DNA from: an uncultured Paracoccaceae bacterium
GTDB lineage: Bacteria; Pseudomonadota; Alphaproteobacteria; Rhodobacterales; Rhodobacteraceae
Length of the DNA stretch: 35,296 bases
Direction of reading: 5' to 3'
NCBI GenBank assembly: GCA_947501025.1
Contig: CANMUM010000018.1
Coordinates: 1 to 35,296, forward strand
The translations under genes and the position numbers were made by a program. A model generated the notes under the pieces. That model ran no database searches. It saw only the letters and a list, made by a program, of their open reading frames with translations, and was not told the DNA's origin. Every line of letters starts with the position of its first letter. Within the stretch, counting starts at the first letter, position 1. Positions 17,125 to 24,574 of this stretch are shown piece by piece.

Positions 17125-17738
17125 TGTTTATTACATTTGAGGGCGTTGATGGGGCTGGTAAATCATTGCAAGCGCGTCGTGTATCTGAAGCCCTTGAAAC
17201 GCAAGGATGCGAGGTTGTTTTAACGCGCGAGCCAGGTGGAACAAAGGGCGCTGAAGAACTTCGTGAACTTGTCCTCAATGGCAACACTGATCGCTGGTCA
17301 CCGATGAGCGAACTTCTTATTTTCACAGCCGCAAGGCGCGATCATTGTGAACGTGTAATTTGGCCTGCGCTCAAACGTGGAGCGATTGTGATTTGTGATC
17401 GTTTTGTGGATAGCACACGCCTTTATCAAGGGCTGGCTTCGCCAGAAATGCGCGGTATTGTTGACATCATTCATAAGGCCGCGATCAAAACAGAGGCCGA
17501 TTTAACCCTTATATTTGATCTTGATCCTGCCAAAGCATTTGAACGGATGAATGAGCGTGATGAAACCGATATGCGCTTTGAGGGCCATGGTCTCGAGTTT
17601 CAATACACGCGTCGCAAAGGCTTCCATGATCTTCAAAAAACAAACCCAGATCGCTATATACTCGTCAATGCCGACCAACCGATCAATAACGTGACCCAAG
17701 AAGCCCTTTTGGCGATCAACAAACAGCTTGATACATGA
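17124..17738 (+). CDS. tmk: Thymidylate kinase
   Basis: Phosphorylates dTMP to dTDP for DNA synthesis. The 204 residues include the P-loop EGVDGAGKS (6-14), the TREPGGT substrate loop, DRFVDSTRLYQG (the usual DRY/FxxST motif), and a lid region with RFEGHGLEFQYTRRKGF. The start is GTG 17124, sharing one base with the upstream stop (TAGTG), so translation is probably coupled to the carboxypeptidase. The stop overlaps the holB start (ATGA). tmk followed by holB is a common pairing and supports both calls. The usual Tyr in the DRY motif is Phe here, a tolerated change. Confidence 0.97.
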   Translation: MFITFEGVDGAGKSLQARRVSEALETQGCEVVLTREPGGTKGAEELRELVLNGNTDRWSPMSELLIFTAARRDHCERVIWPALKRGAIVICDRFVDSTRLYQGLASPEMRGIVDIIHKAAIKTEADLTLIFDLDPAKAFERMNERDETDMRFEGHGLEFQYTRRKGFHDLQKTNPDRYILVNADQPINNVTQEALLAINKQLDT

Positions 17739-18790
17739 GTGATGTAGAAATTCCACAAGCCGAAGGCACATTGGAAAACGCGCTTGATCCGCGCGCGCAT
17801 GATAATTTATTTGGTCATGAAACGGAACGTGAGCGGATTGTTCATGCATTTGCGGGCAACCGTTTTCCACAAGCGTGGTTGATCACTGGGCAAATGGGCA
17901 TTGGCAAAGCCACATTAGCTTGGCATTTTGCGCGCCAGATCGTCGATAACGGCTCCATAACTTCAAATTTTCGTGCTCGTCCAGAAAGCTTAGAACGTTA
18001 TAGCCAGCACAATCACCCGCAAATCTATTCGATCACACGACCCCATGATGACAAAAAGGGGTTTAAGGCCCAAATCCCTATTGAGAGTGTTCGTAATCTG
18101 TCTGAAAAAATGCAATTCGCAACCACAGAAGGTGGATGGCGCGCGGTGATCATCGACCCGATGGAAGCCATCAACACTGCGGGCGCTAACGCATTGTTGA
18201 AACTGCTTGAAGAGCCGCCTGCCCGAGTTGTGTTTTTCCTTATTTCACATGCGCCGAATTTATTATTGCCAACAATCAAATCCCGTTGCCAAATCATAAG
18301 GCTGCAAGGGCTATCCGTTGCTAGCATGCGTGAGAATTGGAACCGTATATCCAAAGACCCCTTGCCTGATGATGCCGCTCTTGCCCTTGCCGACGGCTCA
18401 ATCCGTGCAGCACTCACAACCACAAATGAACTTGCGGAGCAATACGAATTGGCGCTGAAAATTCTTGCTCAATTTCCGCGCATGCCTCATGCACAATTTC
18501 ACGCCTTTGCATCTCAGATGAATACAGGCAATCGTTCTGAAACATTGATGCGCGCCAAAGATATTTTTGGGCTTATGATCGGTCGCATAATTCGAGCCGC
18601 AACAACCACAGACATAACGCGCGAAACCGAGCTTGTTCAAAAAATAGCTCAACCAACCATGCTTGGAAAATGGGCGGAGATTGGGTTTATCACAGCACGG
18701 GAACTCGATGATGCCGCGCGGCTTAATCTTGACGCCGAAATCGCAATCTTCCATAGATGGTGTGCAATAGAGGAAATGCTCAAATCATGA
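17735..18790 (+). CDS. holB: DNA polymerase III delta-prime subunit
   Basis: Part of the clamp loader that opens the beta sliding clamp. The 351 residues have an AAA+ start with NLFGHETERE, a Walker A form GQMGIGKA (52-59, Lys58), DPMEAINTAGANALLKLLEE (Walker B-like and sensor region) and SHAPNLLLPTIKSRCQ (the SRC motif, with sensor 1). The zinc-binding cysteines found in E. coli delta-prime are not seen, as in many alphaproteobacteria. ATGA overlaps with tmk upstream and tatD downstream indicate coupled translation. In some related genomes metG lies between holB and tatD; here the two overlap directly. Confidence 0.95.
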   Translation: MSDVEIPQAEGTLENALDPRAHDNLFGHETERERIVHAFAGNRFPQAWLITGQMGIGKATLAWHFARQIVDNGSITSNFRARPESLERYSQHNHPQIYSITRPHDDKKGFKAQIPIESVRNLSEKMQFATTEGGWRAVIIDPMEAINTAGANALLKLLEEPPARVVFFLISHAPNLLLPTIKSRCQIIRLQGLSVASMRENWNRISKDPLPDDAALALADGSIRAALTTTNELAEQYELALKILAQFPRMPHAQFHAFASQMNTGNRSETLMRAKDIFGLMIGRIIRAATTTDITRETELVQKIAQPTMLGKWAEIGFITARELDDAARLNLDAEIAIFHRWCAIEEMLKS

Positions 18791-19563
18791 TTACCGATAG
18801 TCACTGCCACCTTGATTTTCCACAATTCGCAGACGAACTTGACGATGTGATAAACCGCGCACATCAAGCAGGCGTTTCGCGAATGGTATCCATTTGCACA
18901 TCTTCCAAAGGCTTGGCAAATGTTCAAAAAATATCACAAAATAATCCCAGCGTGTTTCATGCATTTGGCATTCACCCCCTTCATGTTCACGAAGAGCCAT
19001 TGATAACACTAGATGCATTATTGGACACGACAAAACACCCTAAAATGATCGCAATTGGTGAAACAGGCATTGATTATCATTATTCTATTGAGACAAAAGA
19101 TCTACAAATTGAGAGCCTGCATCTGCATATAACAGCAGCTCAAGAAACAGGTCTGCCTCTTATTATTCACTCTCGCGATGCCGATGATGATATGGCGAAG
19201 ATTTTGAGTTCTCGCTATAAAGAGCAAAGCTATGGCTGCGTGATGCATTGCTTTTCTTCGGGCGCGGAACTGGCGCGCACTGCGCTTGATTGTGGATTTT
19301 ATCTCTCCATGTCGGGTGTTACAACTTTCAAAAATTCAAATAGCCTTCGCGAGATATTCCGCGCAGCGCCTGTTGATCGTATACTCGTTGAAACCGATGC
19401 ACCATATCTTGCACCAGCTCCTTATCGTGGCAAGCGCAATGAACCTGCCTTTGCAATTGAAACCGCAAAAATGGGTGCATCGCTTTTTGATATGACATTT
19501 GAAAAATTCGCGGCGCAAACCGAACGCAATTTCGAAACCCTATTCTCTAAGGTCAAATCATGA
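18787..19563 (+). CDS. tatD: TatD-family metal-dependent hydrolase
   Basis: A TIM-barrel deoxyribonuclease-like hydrolase of the amidohydrolase superfamily. The true start is ATG 18787 overlapping the holB stop; a longer frame from 18757 would lie inside holB. The 258 residues begin MITDSHCHLDF with the metal-binding HxH (His6, His8), and continue with AFGIHPLH, IGETGIDYHY (metal Glu), HSRDADDD, GVMHCFSSGA-like CVMHCFSSG, and VETDAPYLAP (metal Asp). All catalytic residues are kept. The family has been linked to DNA repair and tRNA or D-aminoacyl processing; the exact substrate here is not known. Position after holB is the usual one for the YcfH/TatD subgroup. Confidence 0.95.
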   Translation: MITDSHCHLDFPQFADELDDVINRAHQAGVSRMVSICTSSKGLANVQKISQNNPSVFHAFGIHPLHVHEEPLITLDALLDTTKHPKMIAIGETGIDYHYSIETKDLQIESLHLHITAAQETGLPLIIHSRDADDDMAKILSSRYKEQSYGCVMHCFSSGAELARTALDCGFYLSMSGVTTFKNSNSLREIFRAAPVDRILVETDAPYLAPAPYRGKRNEPAFAIETAKMGASLFDMTFEKFAAQTERNFETLFSKVKS

Positions 19564-20432
19564 TGCGCGCCACTATACTTGGCTGCGGATCATCAGGTGG
19601 CGTTCCGCGTTTTGGCGGCGTTGATGGTTCTGGAGATTGGGGGGATTGTGATCCAAATAATCCCAAAAACCGTCGGCAGCGCTGTTCATTATTGCTTGAA
19701 AAGACAAGTGATCATGGCACAACAAAAATATGTATCGATGCTGGGCCTGATTTTCGCGCGCAAATGCTCCAAGCCCACGTTGATATGCTCGATGCACTCG
19801 TTTTAACACATGAGCATGCCGATCATATCCATGGCATTGATGACATTAGACAGTTCGTAAATATTCGTACATATGATCGCCTCAAGCCACTTCATGAACG
19901 CGGCGAAGTGACAAGAGAAGACTATCTTGAGGCCGTAGAATCATCCCGTGTCGATTGTTTTGCTGGTATGACTTGTTATGAGGAGATGCTCAACAAGTTT
20001 GAATATCTTTTCACCCGTGAAGAAGGCTCGCTATATCCGCCGATCATGCATTTGCGCAAAATTGAAAATGATGTTCAGATACATGGGAAAGGCGGGCAAA
20101 TTTCATTGACGCCGATCTCTGTGCCTCACGGATCGATCAATGCTTTTGGTTTCAAAATTGATAATCTGGTTTATATGCCAGATGTGCAAGATTTGACTGA
20201 CCATGCGCGCGACATGATCCGCGGCTGTGAGACCTTAATCATCGATTGTCTTCAATTTAGAAGTCACGGAACTCATGCAAATTATGAGATGGCCATGGCA
20301 TGGATCGAAGAGCTTAAACCCACACGCGCTATCTTGACAAATCTTCATTCATCCCTTGATTATGACGCGCTTGAAAAAATGACGCCTGACCATGTGACGC
20401 CCGCATTTGACGGAATGCAAATTATGTTATGA
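19560..20432 (+). CDS. MBL-fold metallo-hydrolase (PhnP-like)
   Basis: A metallo-beta-lactamase-fold phosphodiesterase of 290 residues. The metal motif is HEHADH (84-89) after DALVLT, with further ligands in SVPHGS and LHSSLD. The N-terminus ILGCGSSGGVPRFGG and the CDPNNPKNRRQRCSLLL stretch are typical of the subgroup related to PhnP (cyclic phosphate phosphodiesterase), whose members in this operon position have no settled substrate. ATGA overlap with tatD and again with the transporter that follows. Two adjacent Met codons are possible starts; the first overlaps the stop of tatD. Confidence 0.92.
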   Translation: MMRATILGCGSSGGVPRFGGVDGSGDWGDCDPNNPKNRRQRCSLLLEKTSDHGTTKICIDAGPDFRAQMLQAHVDMLDALVLTHEHADHIHGIDDIRQFVNIRTYDRLKPLHERGEVTREDYLEAVESSRVDCFAGMTCYEEMLNKFEYLFTREEGSLYPPIMHLRKIENDVQIHGKGGQISLTPISVPHGSINAFGFKIDNLVYMPDVQDLTDHARDMIRGCETLIIDCLQFRSHGTHANYEMAMAWIEELKPTRAILTNLHSSLDYDALEKMTPDHVTPAFDGMQIML

Positions 20433-21367
20433 TCGGCATAATTTTTAACATTATTGCACCTGTCGCGATTGTGATTTTATTTGGCTACATAGGGGTTAAA
20501 CTCAACTTCTTTCCCAAAGAAGGTGTGCCCTATGTCACCAAATTCGTGCATAGTTTCTCTGTACCATTGCTGCTATTTAATGCGGTTCGTCAAATCGATT
20601 TTGCCGAAAGTTACGACCCAAAAATCCTTGCTGGATATTTCTTACCTTTGCTTATTGTGTTTGGGATTGGCATATTTTCTGCGCGCCGATTTGGCAAAGG
20701 CCCCCAAGCATCTGTTGTCTTGGGGTTTTGTGCAATCTTTGCCAATTCGGTCTATATCGGCCTGCCCGTTTCGGAGCGCGCTTTTGGTGTAGATAGCCTC
20801 ATGATCAACTTTGTTATTTTATCGGTGCACGCGCCGTTTTGCTATGTCCTTGGTGCAATCTCAATTCAATTGGCGCGTCCAGATCCAGTTAAATGGTCCA
20901 GCACCGTAACAAATATCTTCAAAGATCTCGTTCAAAACCCATTGATCATTGGTACATCTCTAGGCGCTATGGTCAATTTGCTCGGCATTGAACTCCCTGA
21001 AGTCCTTGATGATTCAATTCATATGCTTGCGCAAGCAGCGCTTCCTGTCGCACTTTTTTCGCTAGGTGGCGTGTTAACGGGATTAAAAATAAAGGGAGAG
21101 GTTTTGCAGATAGCGAGCATTGTCGCGCTGCGCATGGCACTTCACCCCGCTCTCGTTTTGATCACCACATTATATATTTTCCGCCTCGAAATATTCATTG
21201 TACAATCAATGGTTTTGATCGCGGCAATCCCAACGGGCACCAACGGTTTTATCTTCGCAGCCCTATATAAACGTGAAGAAGAAATGGCCGCATCAATCGT
21301 ATTTGTAGCGACATTGCTATCACTATTCACATTGCCAATTTGGCTCGTGATCATCAATCAATTGTAG
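20429..21367 (+). CDS. AEC-family transporter (auxin efflux carrier type)
   Basis: An inner-membrane permease of 312 residues with about ten predicted helices in two five-helix halves: about 5-25, 38-55, 66-85, 98-115, 125-145, then 165-185, 195-215, 225-245, 255-275 and 285-308. Motifs of the family are FVHSFSVPLLLFNAVRQ, FANSVYIGLPVSERAFG, QNPLIIGTSLGAMVNL and AAIPTGTNGFIFAALYKR. Members export or import malonate, malate and similar organic acids; the substrate cannot be told from sequence. It is last in the operon (ATGA overlap with the hydrolase) and its 3' end overlaps the convergent ArsC-like gene by 14 bases. Confidence 0.92.
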   Translation: MIGIIFNIIAPVAIVILFGYIGVKLNFFPKEGVPYVTKFVHSFSVPLLLFNAVRQIDFAESYDPKILAGYFLPLLIVFGIGIFSARRFGKGPQASVVLGFCAIFANSVYIGLPVSERAFGVDSLMINFVILSVHAPFCYVLGAISIQLARPDPVKWSSTVTNIFKDLVQNPLIIGTSLGAMVNLLGIELPEVLDDSIHMLAQAALPVALFSLGGVLTGLKIKGEVLQIASIVALRMALHPALVLITTLYIFRLEIFIVQSMVLIAAIPTGTNGFIFAALYKREEEMAASIVFVATLLSLFTLPIWLVIINQL

Positions 21368-21692
21368 CTAACCATTCAAGTGCTTCTTTTCCGAGTTTCA
21401 ACTCCGAGCCCAAATCAAGAATAGGTCTATGCAACATTGCAGGATTGCTCATGATCACCTCATAAGGTTCACTTGCAATTCGCGCTTTGGTATCATCATC
21501 AATCCCGCGCCAAGTTGCAGAGCGCGTGTTCAAAATTGTCTCAAGGCCAAATTTTTCAATCCACCCATTTAGCACACTGGCTTCAATCCCATCTTTGCGC
21601 ATATTATATTCAACATGGTCAATCGATTTATCTTGTAGCAATTTGCGCGCAGCGCGGCATTTATCACATGAGGGTATGCAGTAATAATTCAT
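21354..21692 (-). CDS. ArsC/Spx-family protein (arsenate reductase-like)
   Basis: A 112-residue thioredoxin-fold protein of the ArsC/YffB group. The N-terminus YYCIPSCDKCRAARKLL carries cysteines at the active-site position of the family. Later motifs are ILNTRSATWRG (the LNxRxxxWR pattern) and MSNPAMLHRPIL (the NPxLIxRPxL pattern). True arsenate reductases keep one catalytic Cys in the motif GxCSTSR; the SCDKC pattern here is closer to YffB/Spx-like proteins, so arsenate reduction is not claimed. GGAG seven bases before the ATG supports the start. No arsenic-resistance neighbours are present. Confidence 0.88.
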   Translation of the reverse strand: MNYYCIPSCDKCRAARKLLQDKSIDHVEYNMRKDGIEASVLNGWIEKFGLETILNTRSATWRGIDDDTKARIASEPYEVIMSNPAMLHRPILDLGSELKLGKEALEWLATID

Positions 21693-21805
21693 TATTCGTC
21701 TCCAAAATACATATGTGACTTATTTGCCGAATTTTAACACATTTAGCAATATGCACGAAATCATTTGCAATTTAAGGCAATACAAGCAATACTGGATTTG
21801 TGGAC

Positions 21806-21919
21806 GTGGCCATTCTTTCGGCCGATCTCTCCTGAAGTGACTTTGGGGCAGTGAAGACAAAGACCCCGAACACCGCAGCCGCCACTTTTTCGCGGGCGGC
21901 TTAACTTAGGAGAAGACAC
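21806..21919 (+). promoter_or_regulatory. Structured 5' leader of the cold-shock gene
   Basis: Three hairpins in a row precede the cold-shock gene: GGCC/GGCC at 21808-21811 and 21820-21823, TTTGGGG/CCCCGAA at 21842-21848 and 21864-21870, and AGCCGCC/GGCGGCT at 21877-21883 and 21895-21901. The last ends seven bases before the ribosome site AGGAGA (21908-21913). Such a leader could change fold with temperature; inferred, not shown. No other gene lies in 21693-21919. Confidence 0.5.
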
Positions 21920-22126
21920 ATGCCTACAGGCAAAGTAAAATGGTATAATTCACAAAAAGGCTACGGATTTGTAGCACCTGACGATGGCGGCAAAGACGTG
22001 TTTGTTCACGTTTCAGCTGTTGAACGCGCAGGCCTTCGTGAATTGAGCGATGATCAGCCAATCGAATACGAATTGGAAGAAGGTCGTGACGGCCGTCAAG
22101 CCGCAACAAATATCGTTTTGAAATAA
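21920..22126 (+). CDS. cspA: Cold-shock domain protein
   Basis: A 68-residue single cold-shock domain that binds single-stranded RNA and DNA and acts as an RNA chaperone. RNP1 is KGYGFV (13-18) and RNP2 is VFVHVS. The N-terminus TGKVKWYN is standard. A strong ribosome site (AGGAGA) and a terminator just downstream show a single-gene transcript with a leader of at least 110 bases. The csp paralogue number cannot be told, so the symbol means only the family. Cold induction is likely from the leader but not proven. Confidence 0.95.
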   Translation: MPTGKVKWYNSQKGYGFVAPDDGGKDVFVHVSAVERAGLRELSDDQPIEYELEEGRDGRQAATNIVLK

Positions 22127-22152
22127 GCTAGACTTATTGTGAAACAAATAGG

Positions 22153-22177
22153 CCGCCCCTTTGGGGCGGTCTTTTTT
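22153..22177 (+). terminator. Rho-independent terminator after the cold-shock gene
   Basis: CCGCCCC (22153-22159) and GGGGCGG (22163-22169) form a stem with a three-base loop, followed by TCTTTTTT. It lies 27 bases after the stop of the cold-shock gene. Confidence 0.92.
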
Positions 22178-22199
22178 ATGGGCTATCTAATCTACATAC

Positions 22200-23069
22200 T
22201 TATTTTGGTGTGCGCACATGCCAGCGATCATGAAACCAATACCATTGATCAGCTGTTTTGCGCACTTGCTTTGCAAGGCTATCATTCATTGCCTGCGCCA
22301 TCTCCTCTGCGCTGCCAACAGCAATCGGTGCTTCAATTTCAATGTGAAACTGACTTTGCCCATTTAGTCGTGTCACATAAATCGGAATAATTGGGATATT
22401 ATACTTTAATGCCATTTCGGCTGTTGCCAGCGATGTATGAGCTGGCTTCCCCATAAAATCCATCAAGGGCGCACCCTTTATCCGTTGATCGTGAAGCAAG
22501 GAAATCATCTCGCCTGAGCGCAAATGACGAATAAGCCCAGACATACCACGCACACCCGTGGTAAACGCAGGGCCAGAATATGTGAGGGATTTCAAAAAAA
22601 TACGTTCATAATGCGTATTGCTGTTTTCTTTATATAAGCTTGCAAGCGGCTTCCCTAGCCCAGACATATAGGCACGAAAAACCTCCCAGTTTCCAAAATG
22701 ACCCGACACAAAAATCGCAGGCTTATTCTTAGCGATTAATTCATCAAGAAGTCTGACACCTTCACCCATCGGCTGAACATGTTTTTGACGCTTTGCAAAT
22801 TCTGCCATATTGTAAAACTCGATCAAATTCATACCAAAATTCCGCGAGATGGCTTTGACCAGCTGGCGATTCTCTTGTGAAGAGTTATTTGGATAAATCA
22901 GATTAAGATTTTTGAATATACGTTGTGAAGCGACAGGTACACGAGCAGTTATCGCACCAACGATTTTCCCGCCCAAAACAACCCTTTTGTCAAAGGGTAA
23001 AGGGCGAGATATCAACAACACTATTCGCAACAAGGCTACGATGAGCCAGTCACGCAAGCGGCCAAGCAT
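22200..23069 (-). CDS. Lysophospholipid/lipid A acyltransferase (LpxL/HtrB-like)
   Basis: Transfers an acyl chain to a lipid A precursor or lysophospholipid at the inner membrane. The 289 residues have a membrane-anchoring helix at about 8-22 and then the acyltransferase fold with the catalytic HxxxxE box GHFGNWE, the ALYKEN-like block SLYKENSNTHYE, LHDQRIKG, FMGKPAHTSLATAEMAL and PIIPIYVTRLNGQ. The C-terminus DQWYWFHDRWH is typical of HtrB/LpxL. Its ATG shares one base with the infC stop (TAATG), so it is probably translated together with IF-3, an uncommon partner. Whether it acts on lipid A or on another lipid is not settled by sequence. Confidence 0.9.
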   Translation of the reverse strand: MLGRLRDWLIVALLRIVLLISRPLPFDKRVVLGGKIVGAITARVPVASQRIFKNLNLIYPNNSSQENRQLVKAISRNFGMNLIEFYNMAEFAKRQKHVQPMGEGVRLLDELIAKNKPAIFVSGHFGNWEVFRAYMSGLGKPLASLYKENSNTHYERIFLKSLTYSGPAFTTGVRGMSGLIRHLRSGEMISLLHDQRIKGAPLMDFMGKPAHTSLATAEMALKYNIPIIPIYVTRLNGQSQFHIEIEAPIAVGSAEEMAQAMNDSLAKQVRKTADQWYWFHDRWHVRTPK

Positions 23070-23644
23070 TAGGCTTCCTTAGGCTCTGAAACTGTAGGTT
23101 TGCCAGGGCGCACAAGCATCATCATCTGACGACCTTCAAGCTTTGGCATATTTTCAACAATGCCAAGTTCGCGCGCTTCAAGATCATCTTTCACACGGTG
23201 AAGAAGATCAAGCCCCAAACGTTGGTGCGCCATTTCGCGTCCACGGAAACGCAAAGTTACCTTCACCTTATCGCCACCCTCTAGAAATTTCACGATAGAA
23301 CGCATTTTTACATTATAATCATGTGTGTCGGTGTTCGGGCGGAATTTGATCTCTTTGATCTCAATAATCTTTTGCTTCTTACGTGCTTCAGATTCGCGCT
23401 TTTGAAGCTCGTATTTATACTTACCCAAATCCATAATCTTGCAAACAGGTGGCTTGGCATTTGGTGAAATTTCCACCACATCAAGGCCTGCTTCTTCAGC
23501 CATTTCCATAGCCACATAAGGTGTAACTACGCCAACATTTTCACCATCAGCTCCAATCAATCGGATTTCGGTTTCACGAATTTGTTCATTTGTGCGTGGG
23601 CCTGTTGCGCGTGTGGGCGGGGCATTGTGAGGTTTGCGTGCTAT
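23069..23644 (-). CDS. infC: Translation initiation factor IF-3, probable ATA start
   Basis: IF-3 keeps ribosomal subunits apart and checks the start codon during initiation. The 191 residues include [36 protein letters not shown] and [17 protein letters not shown], and the C-terminal [17 protein letters not shown], all family signatures. The frame continues upstream of the first usual start codon (a TTG within the conserved RLIGADG) as [20 protein letters not shown], the expected N-terminus. No ATG, GTG or TTG is present there. AGGAG (23653-23657) sits eight bases before an ATA codon (23642-23644), which I take as the start. Non-canonical starts in infC are known (AUU in E. coli) and let IF-3 repress its own translation. 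rpmI and rplT are absent; the gene is followed directly by an acyltransferase. Confidence 0.93.
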   Translation of the reverse strand: MARKPHNAPPTRATGPRTNEQIRETEIRLIGADGENVGVVTPYVAMEMAEEAGLDVVEISPNAKPPVCKIMDLGKYKYELQKRESEARKKQKIIEIKEIKFRPNTDTHDYNVKMRSIVKFLEGGDKVKVTLRFRGREMAHQRLGLDLLHRVKDDLEARELGIVENMPKLEGRQMMMLVRPGKPTVSEPKEA

Positions 23645-23862
23645 GGTAGGTACTCCTGAATTTATTAATATCCAACACTATGTAACGCTTTGCGCGCAAG
23701 ATTTCCAGAGGTAATTTACAGCGTACGCAAATGCCCAGATAATGAACTCACGATAGCGATGACGAAACTGTTACTGCAATTCATTGACATTTCACGATAA
23801 AAAGTTATGTAAACGGTAAGCTTATTCATGGGGATAAGTCATTATATTTTAGGAGAAAAAAT

Positions 23863-24480
23863 ATGCGTGTAGTTATAATTATAGCAGTTTTAGCTGCTTT
23901 GGCCTTTTTTGGTTTCAAATGGTTGACAGGTTCAGATGCTTCAATGGGAGATGTTGTCTCTTCGGCTGCTGAAACGGCAACAGATGCGGCAGCTGGCGCT
24001 GCAGACATGGCGACAGACGCCGTTGAAGGTGCTGCTGAGGTAGCTACAGATGCTGGCGAAGCGGTTGTTGATGCAGGCGCTGCTGCTGCAGACGTCGCGA
24101 CTGATGCCGTTGAAGGCGCTGCTGATGTGGCGACTGACGCTGCGGATGCAGTTGTTGATGGTGCAACTGATGTTGTTGAGGGCGCTGCAGATATAGCGAC
24201 TGATGCTGCCGATGCTGTTGTTGACGGTGCAACTGATGTTGTTGAAGGCGCTGCAGACATAGCGACTGACGCGGCTGATGCAGTTGTTGATACGGCCTCA
24301 GATGCTGTTGAAGGCGCTACGGATGCTGGTTCAGATGCAATGCTTACAGGCGACAAAGTTATTGAAATGTTAGAATCTGCCGGCGTTGATGAAGCGACTT
24401 TGGCAACGGCACAGCCTTTGATCGAAGCGGCTCAAGACAATCCAGAATTGCTTCAGCAAATTCTTGACCAGTTCAAGTAA
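23863..24480 (+). CDS. Membrane-anchored Ala/Asp/Val-rich repeat protein
   Basis: A 205-residue protein with one N-terminal membrane helix (2-20, VVIIIAVLAALAFFGFKWL), then a long stretch of about 130 residues built of 11- and 22-residue repeats such as GAADIATDAADAVVDGATDVVE. It ends in a different, non-repetitive segment (GDKVIEMLESAGVDEATLAT and on) rich in helix formers. The repeats have no Pro and few large residues and should form a long acidic helix. At DNA level two to three copies of a 66-base unit are nearly identical, so the number can vary by recombination. AGGAGAAA before the ATG and a terminator after the stop indicate a single-gene transcript. I do not recognise the function; a periplasmic spacer, an envelope stress protein or an LEA-like protein are possible. 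Confidence 0.88.
   Translation: MRVVIIIAVLAALAFFGFKWLTGSDASMGDVVSSAAETATDAAAGAADMATDAVEGAAEVATDAGEAVVDAGAAAADVATDAVEGAADVATDAADAVVDGATDVVEGAADIATDAADAVVDGATDVVEGAADIATDAADAVVDTASDAVEGATDAGSDAMLTGDKVIEMLESAGVDEATLATAQPLIEAAQDNPELLQQILDQFK
24000..24330 (+). repeat. Tandem 66-base (22-codon) repeats inside the gene
   Basis: The unit reads about GGCGCTGCAGATATAGCGAC and on to the next GTTGTTGAA. Copies beginning near 24115, 24181 and 24247 differ by only a few, mostly third-position, changes. More diverged 33-base copies flank them. The translated unit is GAADIATDAADAVVDGATDV plus two residues. Confidence 0.85.
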
Positions 24481-24513
24481 ATACTTCTTGTAAAGCTGGC
24501 TATTGAAGTCACG

Positions 24514-24543
24514 AAAACCGCCCAAATCCTGGGCGGTTTTTTT
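24514..24543. terminator. Terminator between the repeat gene and the AraC-type gene
   Basis: AAAACCGCCC (24514-24523) pairs with GGGCGGTTTT (24531-24540), with seven T in all at the plus-strand end and a T-run on the minus strand too, so it can serve both converging genes. Confidence 0.92.
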
Positions 24544-24574
24544 ATTGCAGATTTTGTACAATCTATTTGCCAAA

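Noticed and set aside
24000-24330. Regular repeats that could be taken as a CRISPR array
   Set aside because: Units are contiguous, codon-phased and encode protein; there are no unique spacers and no cas genes.
23826-24356. A 176-codon minus-strand frame rich in Ala, Ser and Thr
   Set aside because: It is antisense to the repeat protein and its composition is the mirror of the repeats; it has no ribosome site.
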